Source: Psychrosphaera algicola
GTDB taxonomy: Bacteria > Pseudomonadota > Gammaproteobacteria > Enterobacterales > Alteromonadaceae
NCBI RefSeq assembly: GCF_028401425.1
Contig: NZ_JAQOMS010000002.1
Coordinates: forward strand, 2,046,001 to 2,110,000
Reading direction: 5' to 3'
Length of the DNA stretch: 64,000 nucleotides
Below, piece by piece: positions 12,063 to 22,627 of this stretch (position 1 is its first letter; every line of letters starts with the position of its first letter). The position numbers were made by a program, and so were the translations under genes. Below the pieces are notes generated by a model. It searched no databases, had not been told where the DNA came from, and worked only from the letters and a program-made list of their open reading frames with translations.

Positions 12063-12139
12063 ATTTTGCCAACTCAAAGTCTTAAAATTTTTGTCGACAT
12101 CAGTCGGCCTAATACAACAAATGTTTGGAGAAAAAACCA

Positions 12140-12430
12140 ATGAGCATTCGTCCTTTACATGACCGTTTAATCGTTAAACGTGATGAACAAGAAACTAAGT
12201 CAGCTGGCGGTATCGTTTTGACTGGTTCTGCTGCGGAAAAATCAACTCGCGGTAAAGTCATTGCAGTTGGCAATGGTCGCATTTTGGAAAATGGTGATGT
12301 TCGCGCTTTAGACGTTAAAGTTGGCGATACTGTTATCTTCAATGATGGCTACGGCATCAAAACTGAAAAGTTAGACGGTGAAGAAATTTTGATTATGTCT
12401 GAATCAGACATCTTGGCAATTGTAGAATAA
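12140..12430 (+). CDS. groES: Co-chaperonin GroES
   Basis: GroES caps the GroEL ring during ATP-driven protein folding in the cytoplasm. The 96-residue protein begins MSIRPLHDRLIVKRDE and shows the mobile loop ETKSAGGIVLTGSAAEKS (about residues 17-34) and the family end ESDILAIVE. The start is ATG 12140, supported by GGAG about ten bases upstream; an upstream in-frame TTG at 12125 is unlikely. It is intact and 30 bases upstream of groEL, forming the usual two-gene heat-shock operon. Confidence 0.98.
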   Translation: MSIRPLHDRLIVKRDEQETKSAGGIVLTGSAAEKSTRGKVIAVGNGRILENGDVRALDVKVGDTVIFNDGYGIKTEKLDGEEILIMSESDILAIVE

Positions 12431-12460
12431 TCTTAGAACAAATTTAGTAGGTAATTAGAC

Positions 12461-14109
12461 ATGGCAGCAAAAGACGTAAAATTCGGAAATAGCGCACGTA
12501 CAAAAATGTTAGCGGGCGTAAACGTTCTTGCAGACGCAGTAAAAGTAACTTTAGGTCCTAAAGGCCGTAACGTTGTTTTAGACAAAGCATTTGGTGGCCC
12601 AGCGATCACTAAAGATGGTGTTTCTGTTGCAAAAGAAATCGAACTTGAAGACAAGTTTGAAAACATGGGCGCACAGATGGTTAAAGAAGTTGCTTCTAAA
12701 GCCAATGATGAAGCCGGTGACGGAACAACTACAGCAACGGTTCTTGCGCAAGCAATTATCACTGAAGGCATTAAAGCTGTTGCAGCCGATATGAACCCTA
12801 TGGATGTTAAGCGCGGTATCGACAAAGCGGTTAAAGCGGCAATCGAAGAACTTAAAGCATTATCGGTTCCATGTGCAGATAGCAAAGCAATTGCACAAGT
12901 AGGCACTATCTCTGCAAACTCAGATGCTGAAATTGGTAACATCATCGCTGACGCAATGGAAAAAGTGGGTAAAGAAGGCGTAATCACTGTTGAAGAAGGT
13001 CAATCATTAGAAACTGAACTTGACGTTGTTGAAGGTATGCAGTTTGACCGCGGTTACTTATCTCCTTACTTCATGACAAACCAAGAAAGTGGCACGGTAG
13101 AATTAGAATCTCCGTTCATTTTGTTAGTTGATAAAAAAATCTCAAACATCCGTGAATTACTTCCAACGTTAGAAGCAGTAGCAAAAGGTGGCAAGCCACT
13201 ACTTATTATTGCTGAAGACGTTGAAGGCGAAGCATTAGCAACACTTGTTGTTAACAACATGCGCGGAATTGTTAAAGTTGCAGCGGTTAAGGCTCCTAGC
13301 TTTGGTGACCGTCGCAAAGCGATGTTACAAGACATTGCAATCTTAACTGGCGGTACTGTTATCTCTGAAGAAATCGGTATGGATCTTGAAAAAGTTCAAC
13401 TTGAAGATCTAGGTACAGCAAAACGTGTTGTTATCACTAAAGATGACACAACGGTAATCGACGGTGCTGGCGAGCAAGCTAATATCGACGGTCGTGTTGC
13501 TCAAATCAAAGCTCAAGTTGAAGAATCAACTTCTGACTACGATAAAGAAAAACTTCAAGAACGTTTAGCTAAACTTTCTGGTGGTGTTGCGGTAATTAAA
13601 GTTGGCGCAGCAACTGAAGTAGAAATGAAAGAGAAAAAGACCGTGTTGACGACGCATTACACGCGACTCGCGCTGCAGTTCAAGAAGGTATTGTTGCCGG
13701 TGGTGGTACTGCATTAGTTCGTGTAGCGGCTAAACTTGTTGACCTAATAGGCGACAACGAAGACCAAACTCACGGTATCAAGATTGCCCTTCGTGCGATG
13801 GAAGCACCGCTTCGTCAAATCGCGTACAACTCAGGTGACGAAGCCTCTGTTGTTGTTAACAAGGTTAAAGAAGGCGAAGGAAACTTCGGTTACAATGCGG
13901 CTAACAGCACATACAGTGACCTAGTTGCAGAAGGTATCCTTGACCCAACTAAAGTAACACGTCTTGCGCTACAGTTTGCTGCATCAGTTGCGGGTCTTAT
14001 GATCACAACAGAAGCTATGGTAACTGACGCACCTCAAGACTCATCTGCACCTGCAATGCCTGATATGGGCGGCATGGGCGGTATGGGTGGAATGGGCGGC
14101 ATGATGTAG
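12461..14109 (+). CDS. groEL: Chaperonin GroEL, one-base frameshift in a poly-A run
   Basis: GroEL forms the 14-subunit folding chamber that works with GroES. The start MAAKDVKFGNSARTKML, the nucleotide-binding DGTTTATVLAQAI, and the C-terminal GGM repeats ending in MM are all typical, and the full span of about 549 residues matches the family. The frame is lost in the A5 run at 13634-13638. One more A gives EKKDRVDDALHATRAAV and continues to the normal end. GroEL is essential in almost all bacteria and this is the only copy in view, so the break is best read as a sequence error. The Gly-Met tail is intact and a bidirectional terminator follows. Confidence 0.97.
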
Positions 14110-14132
14110 TCTGTCGGGCCTTTTGCTCTAAC

Positions 14133-14166
14133 AAAAAACCGCTAGCCTTGGCTTAGCGGTTTTTTT
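14133..14166. terminator. Terminator between groEL and the convergent MFS gene
   Basis: ACCGCTAGCC pairs with GGCTTAGCGGT (one bulged T). It is flanked by A6 on the left and T7 on the right, so it can end transcription from both groEL and the opposing transporter gene. Confidence 0.92.
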
Positions 14167-14185
14167 GTATATGTCATTAGATAAT

Positions 14186-15412
14186 TCATTTACGGCAAGG
14201 ATTATGTTTTTTATCTAACAATCTTGCTGGTTTAAACACGACGATAGCACAGGCTATAAGGCCAACGGCTGCTAGATTTATGACTCCGGCATAATTCTCA
14301 TTAACAATCACTAACGCCACCACCATTGGGCCACTAGCTAGTCCCATTTTTGACGCAAATCCGCCCATCGCAGCATACTGCCCCGCTTTATCAAATTCGG
14401 CACACATGCCAAATAAGTAAGGTAAAACAAATGCTCAGGTGATCCCTATGATGAAATTCATCACAGAATACATCTGTGGAATTTCGCTGTAATGCAACAT
14501 CCAGCTGCACACGGCGGTGATAATAATGCCAAATAACAGTGGGTATGCTCGGCCCAATTTAGTGCCAATTACCATCACAGCTAATGCACCAACAAGCGCA
14601 ATCCAGCTAGCCATACCAAGGGCTGGGCTCATGAAATCGAGCGTTAAGCCTTCAACTTTGCCAATTCCGATCATATAAGCAAACAGCCCCATATTTGCAC
14701 CTTGAAAGAGGAAAATACCAAAAAGCGTTAAAAACAATGGGACTCGTTTGATGACCTGCTCTGCTTGTCGCTTCTTATCTTCATTTGTCACCGGATAATC
14801 GGTTAAAAATGGCAACATACAAAGCGAGACAAATGTAAACGCTACCAACGAATAAAACAGTGCGCCAACCCCAAATAGTGGTACTAAATTTGGAATAAAC
14901 ATTAAACCTAATCCACCGAGCCCCCATTGAATAAACAGCAAATAACCAAAGGTTTTGTCCGGTTCGGTTGTTCTTGAAATAATGCCAAAACCAATACCAA
15001 CCAATAATCCGCCAGTGAGCCCATGGAGTGCACGGATAAGTACCATTATTGTAGGGTCAGCAATATGTACGCTAATTAAATCGATAACTAATATTGCCGC
15101 TAATAAAATATAAGCCCACGTTCTCCAGTTAATTTTTTTAATGATGAATACCGCGGCTAACGCACCTAAAGACGCCCCGTACAAATTGGCAGAACTAACA
15201 AAACCAGCTTGTTGTGTGGTAAATCCTAACCCTTCTTTTAAGCCAGAAACCACTGCTGGCATGATATTGATATAAAAAATACCGGCGGTTGTTAAAAACG
15301 CTAAAAACACTCTGGCCCAAATTCCATTAGGCTCGACTTTAAATGTTCGAAGGCTCGTTTGTAGCTCAGGATCTTGCTTGCCGGTTTCGACGGCTTGAGT
15401 TTGATCAATCAT
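14186..15412 (-). CDS. MFS transporter, in-frame TGA near the 3' end
   Basis: About 408 residues with roughly twelve hydrophobic helices, ending in a charged tail (ARLLDKKHNPCRK). This is the plan of the major facilitator superfamily, secondary transporters of the inner membrane. The preferred start is ATG 15412 (MIDQTQAVETG), which overlaps the last codons of the upstream serine hydrolase by 8 bases and suggests coupled translation. An in-frame TGA at 14435-14437 interrupts the reading (FIIGIT, stop, AFVLPYLFGMCAEFD). A Trp codon there would fit and would create CCTGG. The substrate is not evident. The position after the hydrolase suggests it moves the hydrolase's product. Confidence 0.85.
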
Positions 15413-17252
15413 GTTTTGTCCTTTTAGAGCAAATTGCTTGGCGAGTGTGTAACTCAGTAATAGCGAGACTCCAGTCGTAAATACCACTGTCGCTAAAATA
15501 AAAATATTGGATCGTGGGACTGACTAAAACAACGGAAATACCGCCATATCCAGACAAGTAAGGTAACCAATGTGGTTCTGCACAATCAGTATGAGTTGCT
15601 ATGTTTTGCTTCCAAAAGCTCTGGTCATAACGGGTACTAGCAAAATTGGTTAAACTCCCATGGTCAGTTGATGCTGGATGAAATAATTCTGCAGCAACAT
15701 TAGCCAAATACCGAGTTACTTTAAATACGTCATCGCGGGTAAAAAACAACCCGAAACCGACAAAAGGTTGCTGTTCTTTGTCACTTGTCCGCCGTGTTTC
15801 ATAGGCAACAGGGCTTAATCTTAGTTTGGGCCACAGATCATGACCAAATACGTATTTAAACAGGTCCGTTTGAGGCCCCTTCATTCCCCTAACAAATTGA
15901 TTTAAGGCCGTCCCCAACAAATAAGTATCTGAGGTGTGGTAAACAAATTTAGTACCGGGTTGAGACTTGCGTGTAAACTGCTGACAAGCGTATTTTATTT
16001 TTGAAACATGGCTGCTTGCCGCGAAAAACTGCTGGCTATGTTCTGCCGCCTCATCTGCCGTTGAGTAACCGGAGTCGTAATTACCAGTCGTCATATTGAG
16101 TAAATCTAAAAATGTGACATCTTGCCATTGAGGTAAATCACATTGCGGCACCCAATCGCTGACTTTTTGATGATAAAGCTGCGGGTATTCTCGCTGCAAC
16201 AAATACATACTTAGGCCACCAAAAATGGTTTTGGCGGTCGAATAAGATGGCATAACGAGCTCTTCACAAAATGGATATGGCCCGGCTCGGGTTTGGCACT
16301 GCGAAACATAATATTGGCCATTAAATGCCAAGCCGTACATCGTCATGTCAGTGGGTTTGATCAATTTTGTTAAGCTCAGTTTTGCCATATCTAACTGCGA
16401 CAAGTTTTTTTCAGCAATCGGTAATTGGCTTATTGCTTCAACTGGAAATTTATTTTGTTGTTGATTAACGTAGCGAACGACTGCTTTTTGCTGGACGCTT
16501 GTGAGCACTGTAGTCAACTGACTTTCCACTAATTCCTGCTGTTTATTTTGTGTAACAGCTTGTTTAGCTTTTTGTTTAATCTTTTGATTAATCTTTTGTT
16601 TAATCTTTTGTTTAATCTTTTGTTTAACTGCGCCAACACCCCACATATCGACTTTATAATACAGGCAAGTCTCACTGCTAATTTGATAATAAAACTGCGA
16701 GGCGGTAGTGCCCGATTGCTTCGGGTTTATAACAAAAGTTAATATCCCGTTGTGAACACAATTTTGATTCTTCTCTACCAAATTAAATGGCATAACCACT
16801 TGGAATAGATTGCCTTGATCATCTGTTCGCCAAACATCTCCAACGCCTAAAATATAATCCCAATGAGGATGAGTGGTGAGTTGTAACGATTGTGCAATTG
16901 GGATGATTTTGTGGTTTAAGGTAACAAAATCAAACTCGATTTCAGGTAACAAAACACGCTGGTTTGTAAAGTCATTGGCGCGGGTTTTAAGTTCAAATTT
17001 GTAGCTGTCGCTTTGTTCGGTCAATACAAGATGACTTCGATTTTTGTCACTGGCTAATTTAACTTGGCCCGTTAGTGTAGGGTTAAAACTTTGCTTGATG
17101 GCCTTAGGCCAAAGGTCAAAATTAATAGGTTTGTGTATGTCCAAATCGCTGGTGCGAATTAACTGCTCAGGGGTAGGTACAGAGCTCATTGCCGATAACG
17201 TCACCGACACTAGGGTTAGCAGAAATAGCGTAAACCATTTAACTAATCGCAC
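15405..17252 (-). CDS. Secreted serine hydrolase of the beta-lactamase/penicillin-binding fold
   Basis: A 615-residue protein with an N-terminal signal peptide (residues 1-21). Its C-terminal half resembles class C beta-lactamase-like hydrolases and esterases. The SxxK nucleophile motif is S338-T-A-K341, and a candidate Tyr motif lies in YHTSDTY around residue 436. The first 200 residues are a separate, unrecognised beta-rich region. A Lys/Gln/Ile low-complexity linker (KQKIKQKIKQKINQK, about residues 210-230) joins the two. The family includes D-aminopeptidases, esterases and amide hydrolases, so the substrate is open. It overlaps the MFS gene by 8 bases, and its start overlaps the end of the sulfotransferase gene, pointing to one operon. 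Confidence 0.82.
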   Translation of the reverse strand: MRLVKWFTLFLLTLVSVTLSAMSSVPTPEQLIRTSDLDIHKPINFDLWPKAIKQSFNPTLTGQVKLASDKNRSHLVLTEQSDSYKFELKTRANDFTNQRVLLPEIEFDFVTLNHKIIPIAQSLQLTTHPHWDYILGVGDVWRTDDQGNLFQVVMPFNLVEKNQNCVHNGILTFVINPKQSGTTASQFYYQISSETCLYYKVDMWGVGAVKQKIKQKIKQKINQKIKQKAKQAVTQNKQQELVESQLTTVLTSVQQKAVVRYVNQQQNKFPVEAISQLPIAEKNLSQLDMAKLSLTKLIKPTDMTMYGLAFNGQYYVSQCQTRAGPYPFCEELVMPSYSTAKTIFGGLSMYLLQREYPQLYHQKVSDWVPQCDLPQWQDVTFLDLLNMTTGNYDSGYSTADEAAEHSQQFFAASSHVSKIKYACQQFTRKSQPGTKFVYHTSDTYLLGTALNQFVRGMKGPQTDLFKYVFGHDLWPKLRLSPVAYETRRTSDKEQQPFVGFGLFFTRDDVFKVTRYLANVAAELFHPASTDHGSLTNFASTRYDQSFWKQNIATHTDCAEPHWLPYLSGYGGISVVLVSPTIQYFYFSDSGIYDWSLAITELHTRQAICSKRTKHD

Positions 17253-18945
17253 GTGATACCTGCACTAATCAACCTTGCCTTTAACGCGGCTAATTCAGTT
17301 TCATAATGACGCCATTTGGCAACTGAGCTTTTGTGGATAGCCTGACGTACCTGACTCGAACTTGCAGTATTAACCGCGGAATGATTATTTTGCACGTCTA
17401 TATATTGGGCTTGCCAGTCGATTTGGCAGAAATCAAACACGGCTTTCCCTATTGATTGGGGTGTTTGCACCAAATCTTCGTAGGCAATATTCAGCATCGA
17501 TAATCCAGGCAATGTTTGCCAATGAGCCATGAGGTCTTGATAGGCGACAAAGTAGTCGGCGAGTTCTTGTTGGTCGTAGGAAAACGGATACGCTTGCTGG
17601 AATAGCGTTTTATAAACTGCATAACAGGTGTCCATTGGATCACGAGTCATATGAATGATTCTGGCATTCGGAAGTGCTTTTTAATTAAACCAACATAAAG
17701 AAAATTAAATGGCAACTTGTCGATTACATACTCTACTATTGGCGTGTTTTTGTCATCGGGAATATGCTGTTTTAGTGCGTCGAGATAACGACTGCCTAAA
17801 ACTTCAAAATCAATTTTACTACTGCTGCGAATAAAGTCCCGTTTTGACTTTATATCACCAGCAAACTGTTTTGTTGTTTGCTCGGTTAAGAGTCTCGTAA
17901 AGTCACTCAATTCTCCGGCGGCGTACACATTTGGCGCGGCAGATAGAACTCGTTCCAGTAAAGTTGACCCTGTTCTGGGCATGCCCAAAATAAAAATAGG
18001 GATGATCTGCTTTTCCCCAACCGTTGAAGCGTTTTGTTTAAACTCTCTGTGCGGTTCTGACCGCAAGTCTTTATCTTTAATTTGTCCGGCCAACCACCAC
18101 GGGGTGTTAAACGTTGTTTTTATATGAGTGATGACATCGAGGTCTTGCTGAACATGGTATTCAAGATGCTGACGTCTAATCTTTGCGCCTTTTGCTAAAT
18201 GCTTAAAAGCGGTTGAGTATTGCGCTAAGTCTTCATAGCTTTTGGCCAATGCAAAATTAACCTGAACTTCATGTCTCGGCGACAAACTCGTAGTTAATAA
18301 CAACTGCAAAGCCGATATATGATTCATCTCGTTTGTTTGTTTGGCTAAATCGACAAGTAAACAATGGGCATCAATGTCATTACCGTTAAGTTGTATCGCC
18401 ATTAGCAGTGAAGCTTGCGCCTGAATAAGCTCACCACAATGACGTAAAACGGTCGCCAAGGCTATAATGATGTTCGTTATTTGACGGGTCTAATTGAATC
18501 GCTCGCTTATATTGAGCCACCGCCAATTCAGGTTTATTCAATTGCGAATAAAATAAGCCGAGTTGATTACACTCTTTCGCAGACAAATTTGAGTTACCGG
18601 ATAGCGTGTCTAAAACCGTTAATGCCCGATTTTTTTGCGATGTCATTAATAACAGATTTAATACAGAAAATTGCCACTGATGTATATGAGGGGCTAATTC
18701 ACAAGCGTTGACTAAACACTCGATTGCTGCAGAAAATTGCTTTTGCTGCGCTAAGACCTTACCATTAAAAAACACGCTTCGGCATGATCGGGGAATTGTT
18801 GTGACAACATTTTTGCAATTTGAGTTGCCTCTAACGGTTTTTGCTTTCGCAAATATTGCCAACCTAAATCAAGTAAGCTGTCGACGGAATTTCCCGCCAA
18901 ACCTTCAAGCTCGTTATGTGTGTTTTGTTCAACCATAATTTCCAA
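17243..18945 (-). CDS. TPR-repeat sulfotransferase, three frameshifts
   Basis: Rejoined, about 565 residues. The first 280 are tetratricopeptide repeats (for example LGLFYSQLNKPELAVAQYKR). A sulfotransferase domain follows with the 5'-phosphosulfate loop in FILGMPRTGSTLLERVL and the 3'-phosphate-binding region in MTRDPMDTCYAVYK. The family moves sulfate from PAPS to a hydroxyl or amine of a carbohydrate, lipid or peptide. Frames are lost in the run at about 17682 (one more A gives IKKALPNARIIHMTRD), near 18455 (one extra G) and in the run at about 18770 (one base short). There is no signal peptide. It sits between a TonB-dependent receptor and a secreted hydrolase, a neighbourhood often seen for this family. 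The acceptor is unknown. Confidence 0.88.
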
Positions 18946-18999
18946 TCAAGCTAAATGTAACCATTTTATTCGTATTATTTTATTTGGTTTTATTAAAGC

Positions 19000-19024
19000 A
19001 TAAAGCCATACCTATGTATGGCTC
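19000..19024 (-). terminator. Hairpin after the TonB-dependent receptor gene
   Basis: A perfect 8-bp stem, AGCCATAC / GTATGGCT with loop CTAT (19004-19023), followed on the minus strand by TTTATGCTTTAAT. It lies between the receptor and sulfotransferase genes and may reduce read-through. Confidence 0.65.
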
Positions 19025-19041
19025 TATGTTTAATCAGACGA

Positions 19042-21510
19042 TTAGAACTGATAAGAAACTGACGCTCCAATCGTTTGCGGGCGAGCGATAAAATCCTTTT
19101 GGTTATTACCGTAGAAGTTTTCAAAAACTCCTGTATCGGTACTTAAATAACTGTCTGGGTAACTGCCCGTTACGCCTTCTTCATTACCAAGGTTTTTGAT
19201 GTAAAGCGAGAGTCCCCAGTCGTCTTTGATAAAGTTAACCGAAGCGTTCCAAATTGAAAACCCGTCAAACTCAGCATAAATCGCACTGGTTGGAACGACG
19301 GAGTTTGTCGACTCTGACTGGTAATAGCCCGACAAGCGACTCGTCATTTCAATGTCATTGGTAATCTCGGTGGTATGACTAATATTGAACGACAACACAT
19401 GTTCGGCTACGCCCGGTAGTTGCTGTCCGGCTTCTGCGGTAACCGACAGACTCTGTGGTTGGATCAAATCATCAGTTAATTCAGCCTTGGTAAAAGCATA
19501 ACCCACGCGCATGGTAATATCGTCTGTAAGTGCCACACTTGACTCAAGTTCCAGACCCGATGTCTCCGCCGCAATACCATTTTGAGCCATGAAAAATGCC
19601 CACCATGCGGTGCCAGTATTCAGTTGTGGATCATCCCATTTAACCATATAAACGTCGGCTGAATAGGTGAACCCGCGGGCAAAACCTTTAACGCCCACTT
19701 CATAGTTTTTCACTGTATCTTTACCATAGGTTTCGACCGACTCTGGATTGAGTTCAGCAAAAGGTCCATCAGTTGGTATTGCGTTCGACCCACCGCGACG
19801 GAACCCTTCAGAATAAGTGGCGTAGACCATATTATTATCATTAATGTCATACGATAAATTGAGTTTAACTAATACATCACTTTCTTCCTGTGTCGGGAAT
19901 GGCACAGATTCAATTTCTCGCGCTTGACCATAATAGGCGTCAATTGCGGTGTTGTTTTTCAGTGTATTATCAAACCAACGTGCCCCTACCGTAGCCCTAA
20001 AGTCATCACTAAATTTGTAGGTCAGTTCGCCATAAATCGCTAGATCTTCAAATGTTTCGTGGCGAATATACGTTAAATCTTTATCCGTTGGCGCACCAAC
20101 CCACCAGCGCGGAGCGCCACTGGCATTCACATCCGCAGCGCCATAATATTCAATACCCCGTAAATGACTTAAGTTTGTGGTAACACGCTCTTGGTCCATG
20201 TAATACACACCGGCTATCCAGTCTATTTTACTGTTTGGAGCTTCATTGGATACCAATCGAAATTCTTGTACTAATGCTTTATCTTCAAATCCTGCTTCAA
20301 CATGAGATGCCGGTCTAGGATTGCCGGTATACCACGCATTGTACCAATCTCGTCCGCCAGAAACCCATAAGCTAGTATTGTCGCGCCAGCCTGAACCTTG
20401 ATGATCATATGAGGATGTATTAGACGTTAATGTGGCAAAACCAAAGTCTGCTTCAATTTCCATACTTGTTAGATTTACATCTCGTTCAGACGGTTCTAAT
20501 AATGTCGCCCCGTGTTCGTAATCATCATAAACATTGCCGTTATAGTCGGCACCGCGTGTAACAGCTCGGCGACCACCAACTTCATCAGTTTGAAAATGGT
20601 GAGTTAATGTCAGTTGCACATCATCCGTAATCGCAATTCCGTAAGCGGCTTTAAAGTAAGTAATATCGACACTGTCTACGTCTTTTTGGCTGTGGTAACA
20701 CGAGCCATTATTAACAAGTTCACTAGCAGTTAAAGCGCTACTGCTCGCTGAAACACAAGAACCATTATCTGCTTTAACTAACGGTACGCCTTCGTCATCG
20801 AGTTGATACAGGTTTGGCATGTCGATAATGCCGTCGTTATTTAACTTTCCAACCACAAATCGTACAGCGGACTTGTCATTGATAGGCATATTAAACATGG
20901 CATCCAAGGTCATGTTATTACCGTCGGAACCGTCTGTTTTGCTTAAGTCGAGTTTTAAGCTGCCTTCTGTTATTTCAGGATCTGGCTTATTCATAACATA
21001 ACGTACCGTGCCACCTAAAGCGCCTGAGCCGTAAAGTGTCCCCTGCGGCCCGCGAAGTACTTCAACACGTTCAATATCTTTTAATAAAAAATTGGCAAAT
21101 ATTGGTGTCGCATCAACATAACTTGAAACGGTAGGCACCGTCGATTGACCCACATCGGCCCCTGAAATACCACTTTCGACATTAATACCACGAATAATCA
21201 TGCTGTTTGTTGTACCACCATTTCGGTGACCTTTATCAACAATCGTTATGCCCGCAACGTTTCTCAGCAATTCTGCGCTATCTGATATGTTCTGGTCTTC
21301 AATATCGCTGCCTAATACCGACGAGATATTAAAAGGCAATTCTTCTTGGGACACTTTACGATGGGTTGCCGTCACTTTGATGCGTTCGATATCGCCTTTT
21401 TCGACTTGAGTGTCTGCTTGTTGCTCTACAGCCAAAGACGAAAACGACATTACTAAAGCTGCGCTAACGGCGCTGGTTATAACAGACTTTTTAAACGTTG
21501 CATTTTTCAT
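19042..21510 (-). CDS. TonB-dependent outer-membrane receptor
   Basis: An intact 822-residue receptor. It has a signal peptide (MKNATFKKSVITSAVSAAL, cleavage near residue 28), a TonB-box-like IERIKVTATH at about 42-51, a plug domain with LLRNVAGITIVDKG and VEVLRGPQGTLYGSGALGG, and a 22-strand barrel type C-terminus ending in SVSYQF. These receptors use proton-motive force through TonB-ExbBD to import siderophores, vitamins, glycans or peptides. The pattern of plug and barrel (IRGINVESG, YATYSEGFRRGG) is that of the large group handling organic substrates rather than a clear siderophore receptor. It stands in the gab/nitrilase/sulfotransferase run, so its ligand probably feeds those enzymes; that is inference. 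Confidence 0.95.
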   Translation of the reverse strand: MKNATFKKSVITSAVSAALVMSFSSLAVEQQADTQVEKGDIERIKVTATHRKVSQEELPFNISSVLGSDIEDQNISDSAELLRNVAGITIVDKGHRNGGTTNSMIIRGINVESGISGADVGQSTVPTVSSYVDATPIFANFLLKDIERVEVLRGPQGTLYGSGALGGTVRYVMNKPDPEITEGSLKLDLSKTDGSDGNNMTLDAMFNMPINDKSAVRFVVGKLNNDGIIDMPNLYQLDDEGVPLVKADNGSCVSASSSALTASELVNNGSCYHSQKDVDSVDITYFKAAYGIAITDDVQLTLTHHFQTDEVGGRRAVTRGADYNGNVYDDYEHGATLLEPSERDVNLTSMEIEADFGFATLTSNTSSYDHQGSGWRDNTSLWVSGGRDWYNAWYTGNPRPASHVEAGFEDKALVQEFRLVSNEAPNSKIDWIAGVYYMDQERVTTNLSHLRGIEYYGAADVNASGAPRWWVGAPTDKDLTYIRHETFEDLAIYGELTYKFSDDFRATVGARWFDNTLKNNTAIDAYYGQAREIESVPFPTQEESDVLVKLNLSYDINDNNMVYATYSEGFRRGGSNAIPTDGPFAELNPESVETYGKDTVKNYEVGVKGFARGFTYSADVYMVKWDDPQLNTGTAWWAFFMAQNGIAAETSGLELESSVALTDDITMRVGYAFTKAELTDDLIQPQSLSVTAEAGQQLPGVAEHVLSFNISHTTEITNDIEMTSRLSGYYQSESTNSVVPTSAIYAEFDGFSIWNASVNFIKDDWGLSLYIKNLGNEEGVTGSYPDSYLSTDTGVFENFYGNNQKDFIARPQTIGASVSYQF

Positions 21511-21678
21511 GTTATGGTTCCAAATTTGTTGTTGTTTTATTTTTAACCTGCATTCGAGATTAGACTAGCAAGCGTTGCTAACGGTAGTACCAGTTTTCGC
21601 TCATCTATAAGTCCAGTTGTCAAAATCACGAATTATCTGCGTTGTCTTGTATTGGCACAGTCAATGGCCCAAGTGAAT

Positions 21679-22480
21679 CTAGGTAATCTGTATCTTTTTT
21701 GTTAATTTACTGAAATTTATAGGGTTATCCCGTAAGCTTTTGAGTGGTTGGCCTAACCCTAACCCGCCCCGAGTTCGAACCCGTTTGACTCGCTCAAAAT
21801 CAATTTCAATTGGAATAATTTCTTCGCCGATATTGGCTTGATAGATAACATTGCCATCTGGCTCTACGACGATGGACTGCCCTGTGCCGTAGGGTTCCGA
21901 CGCATTAATACCAAACACATAACATTGGTTCATCACTGCGGTTGACTGCGACATGATTAATTCTAATGGTCTATCAATAGTGCCGGTTAGAGTTGGAAAA
22001 ATAAGTACGTCTGCACCGTCACAAACCATAGCTCTAGCAACTTCTGGAAACCAAAGATCGTAACAAATTGCAATGCCGATACGCCCCCTGGCACGTCAAA
22101 AGTCACTATGTCTGACCCTTCCTTTACACCTGATTCATAAGGTAAAAATGGAAATATCTTACGATAACGTGTGACTATTTCACCGAGGTTATTGATCACC
22201 GTTGAGGTATTGTAAATGTCATCACCGTCCTGCTCATACTGAGAACCTGTGATTAACCATACGTTATTGTCTTTGCACAATTTTTGATAATGATGTTCGG
22301 CCTGACTGGGGAAACTCGATGCGTATTTTTTTCTGGCCCGTAGGTACAAAGCTCAGTTAAAACAATCATGTCAACCCATGGAAACCGCTTTTTGGTTTTG
22401 ACTATGTGTTTTGAAATAACATCTAAATTGTCGCCGCTTTCTAATTTTAATTGCAGTCCTGCAATTGAAAAATGACTCAT
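21679..22480 (-). CDS. Nitrilase-superfamily carbon-nitrogen hydrolase, two frameshifts
   Basis: Rejoined, about 268 residues with the complete Glu-Lys-Cys triad of the nitrilase superfamily: Glu in VLTELCTYGPE, Lys in RYRKIFPF and Cys in IAICYDLWFPE. These cytoplasmic enzymes hydrolyse amides, nitriles or carbamoyl groups. Frame losses lie in the T7 run near 22326-22332 (one more base gives PEKKYASSFPSQ) and in the C5 run near 22083 (one more gives VPGGRIGIAICYDLW). ATG 22480 (MSHFSIAGLQLKL) is preferred over the upstream GTG 22492. Beside gabT and gabD it could release an amine or carboxylate from an amide that yields GABA or a relative. Subfamily not assignable by eye. Confidence 0.87.
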
Positions 22481-22627
22481 AAATACACTCACGGTTAAAT
22501 TGACGTAATAACGTAGTTGTTTGTGTATTTAATGTACGTGCTGAATTGCAAGATAGGTTAGTACCAGTTTGAAGTTAGTTATAGGGCCAGTTTAACCAAA
22601 CTGATAATTGAAGGACAACTGCAACAA

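Noticed and set aside
12433..12987. Long reading on the strand opposite groEL
   Set aside because: It is a shadow of groEL codon usage.
280..14437. TGA as selenocysteine or a reassigned Trp codon
   Set aside because: No Cys is expected at these places, no SECIS-like hairpin was evident, and other genes in the window end normally at TGA (for example gene ends at 3121 and 15405).
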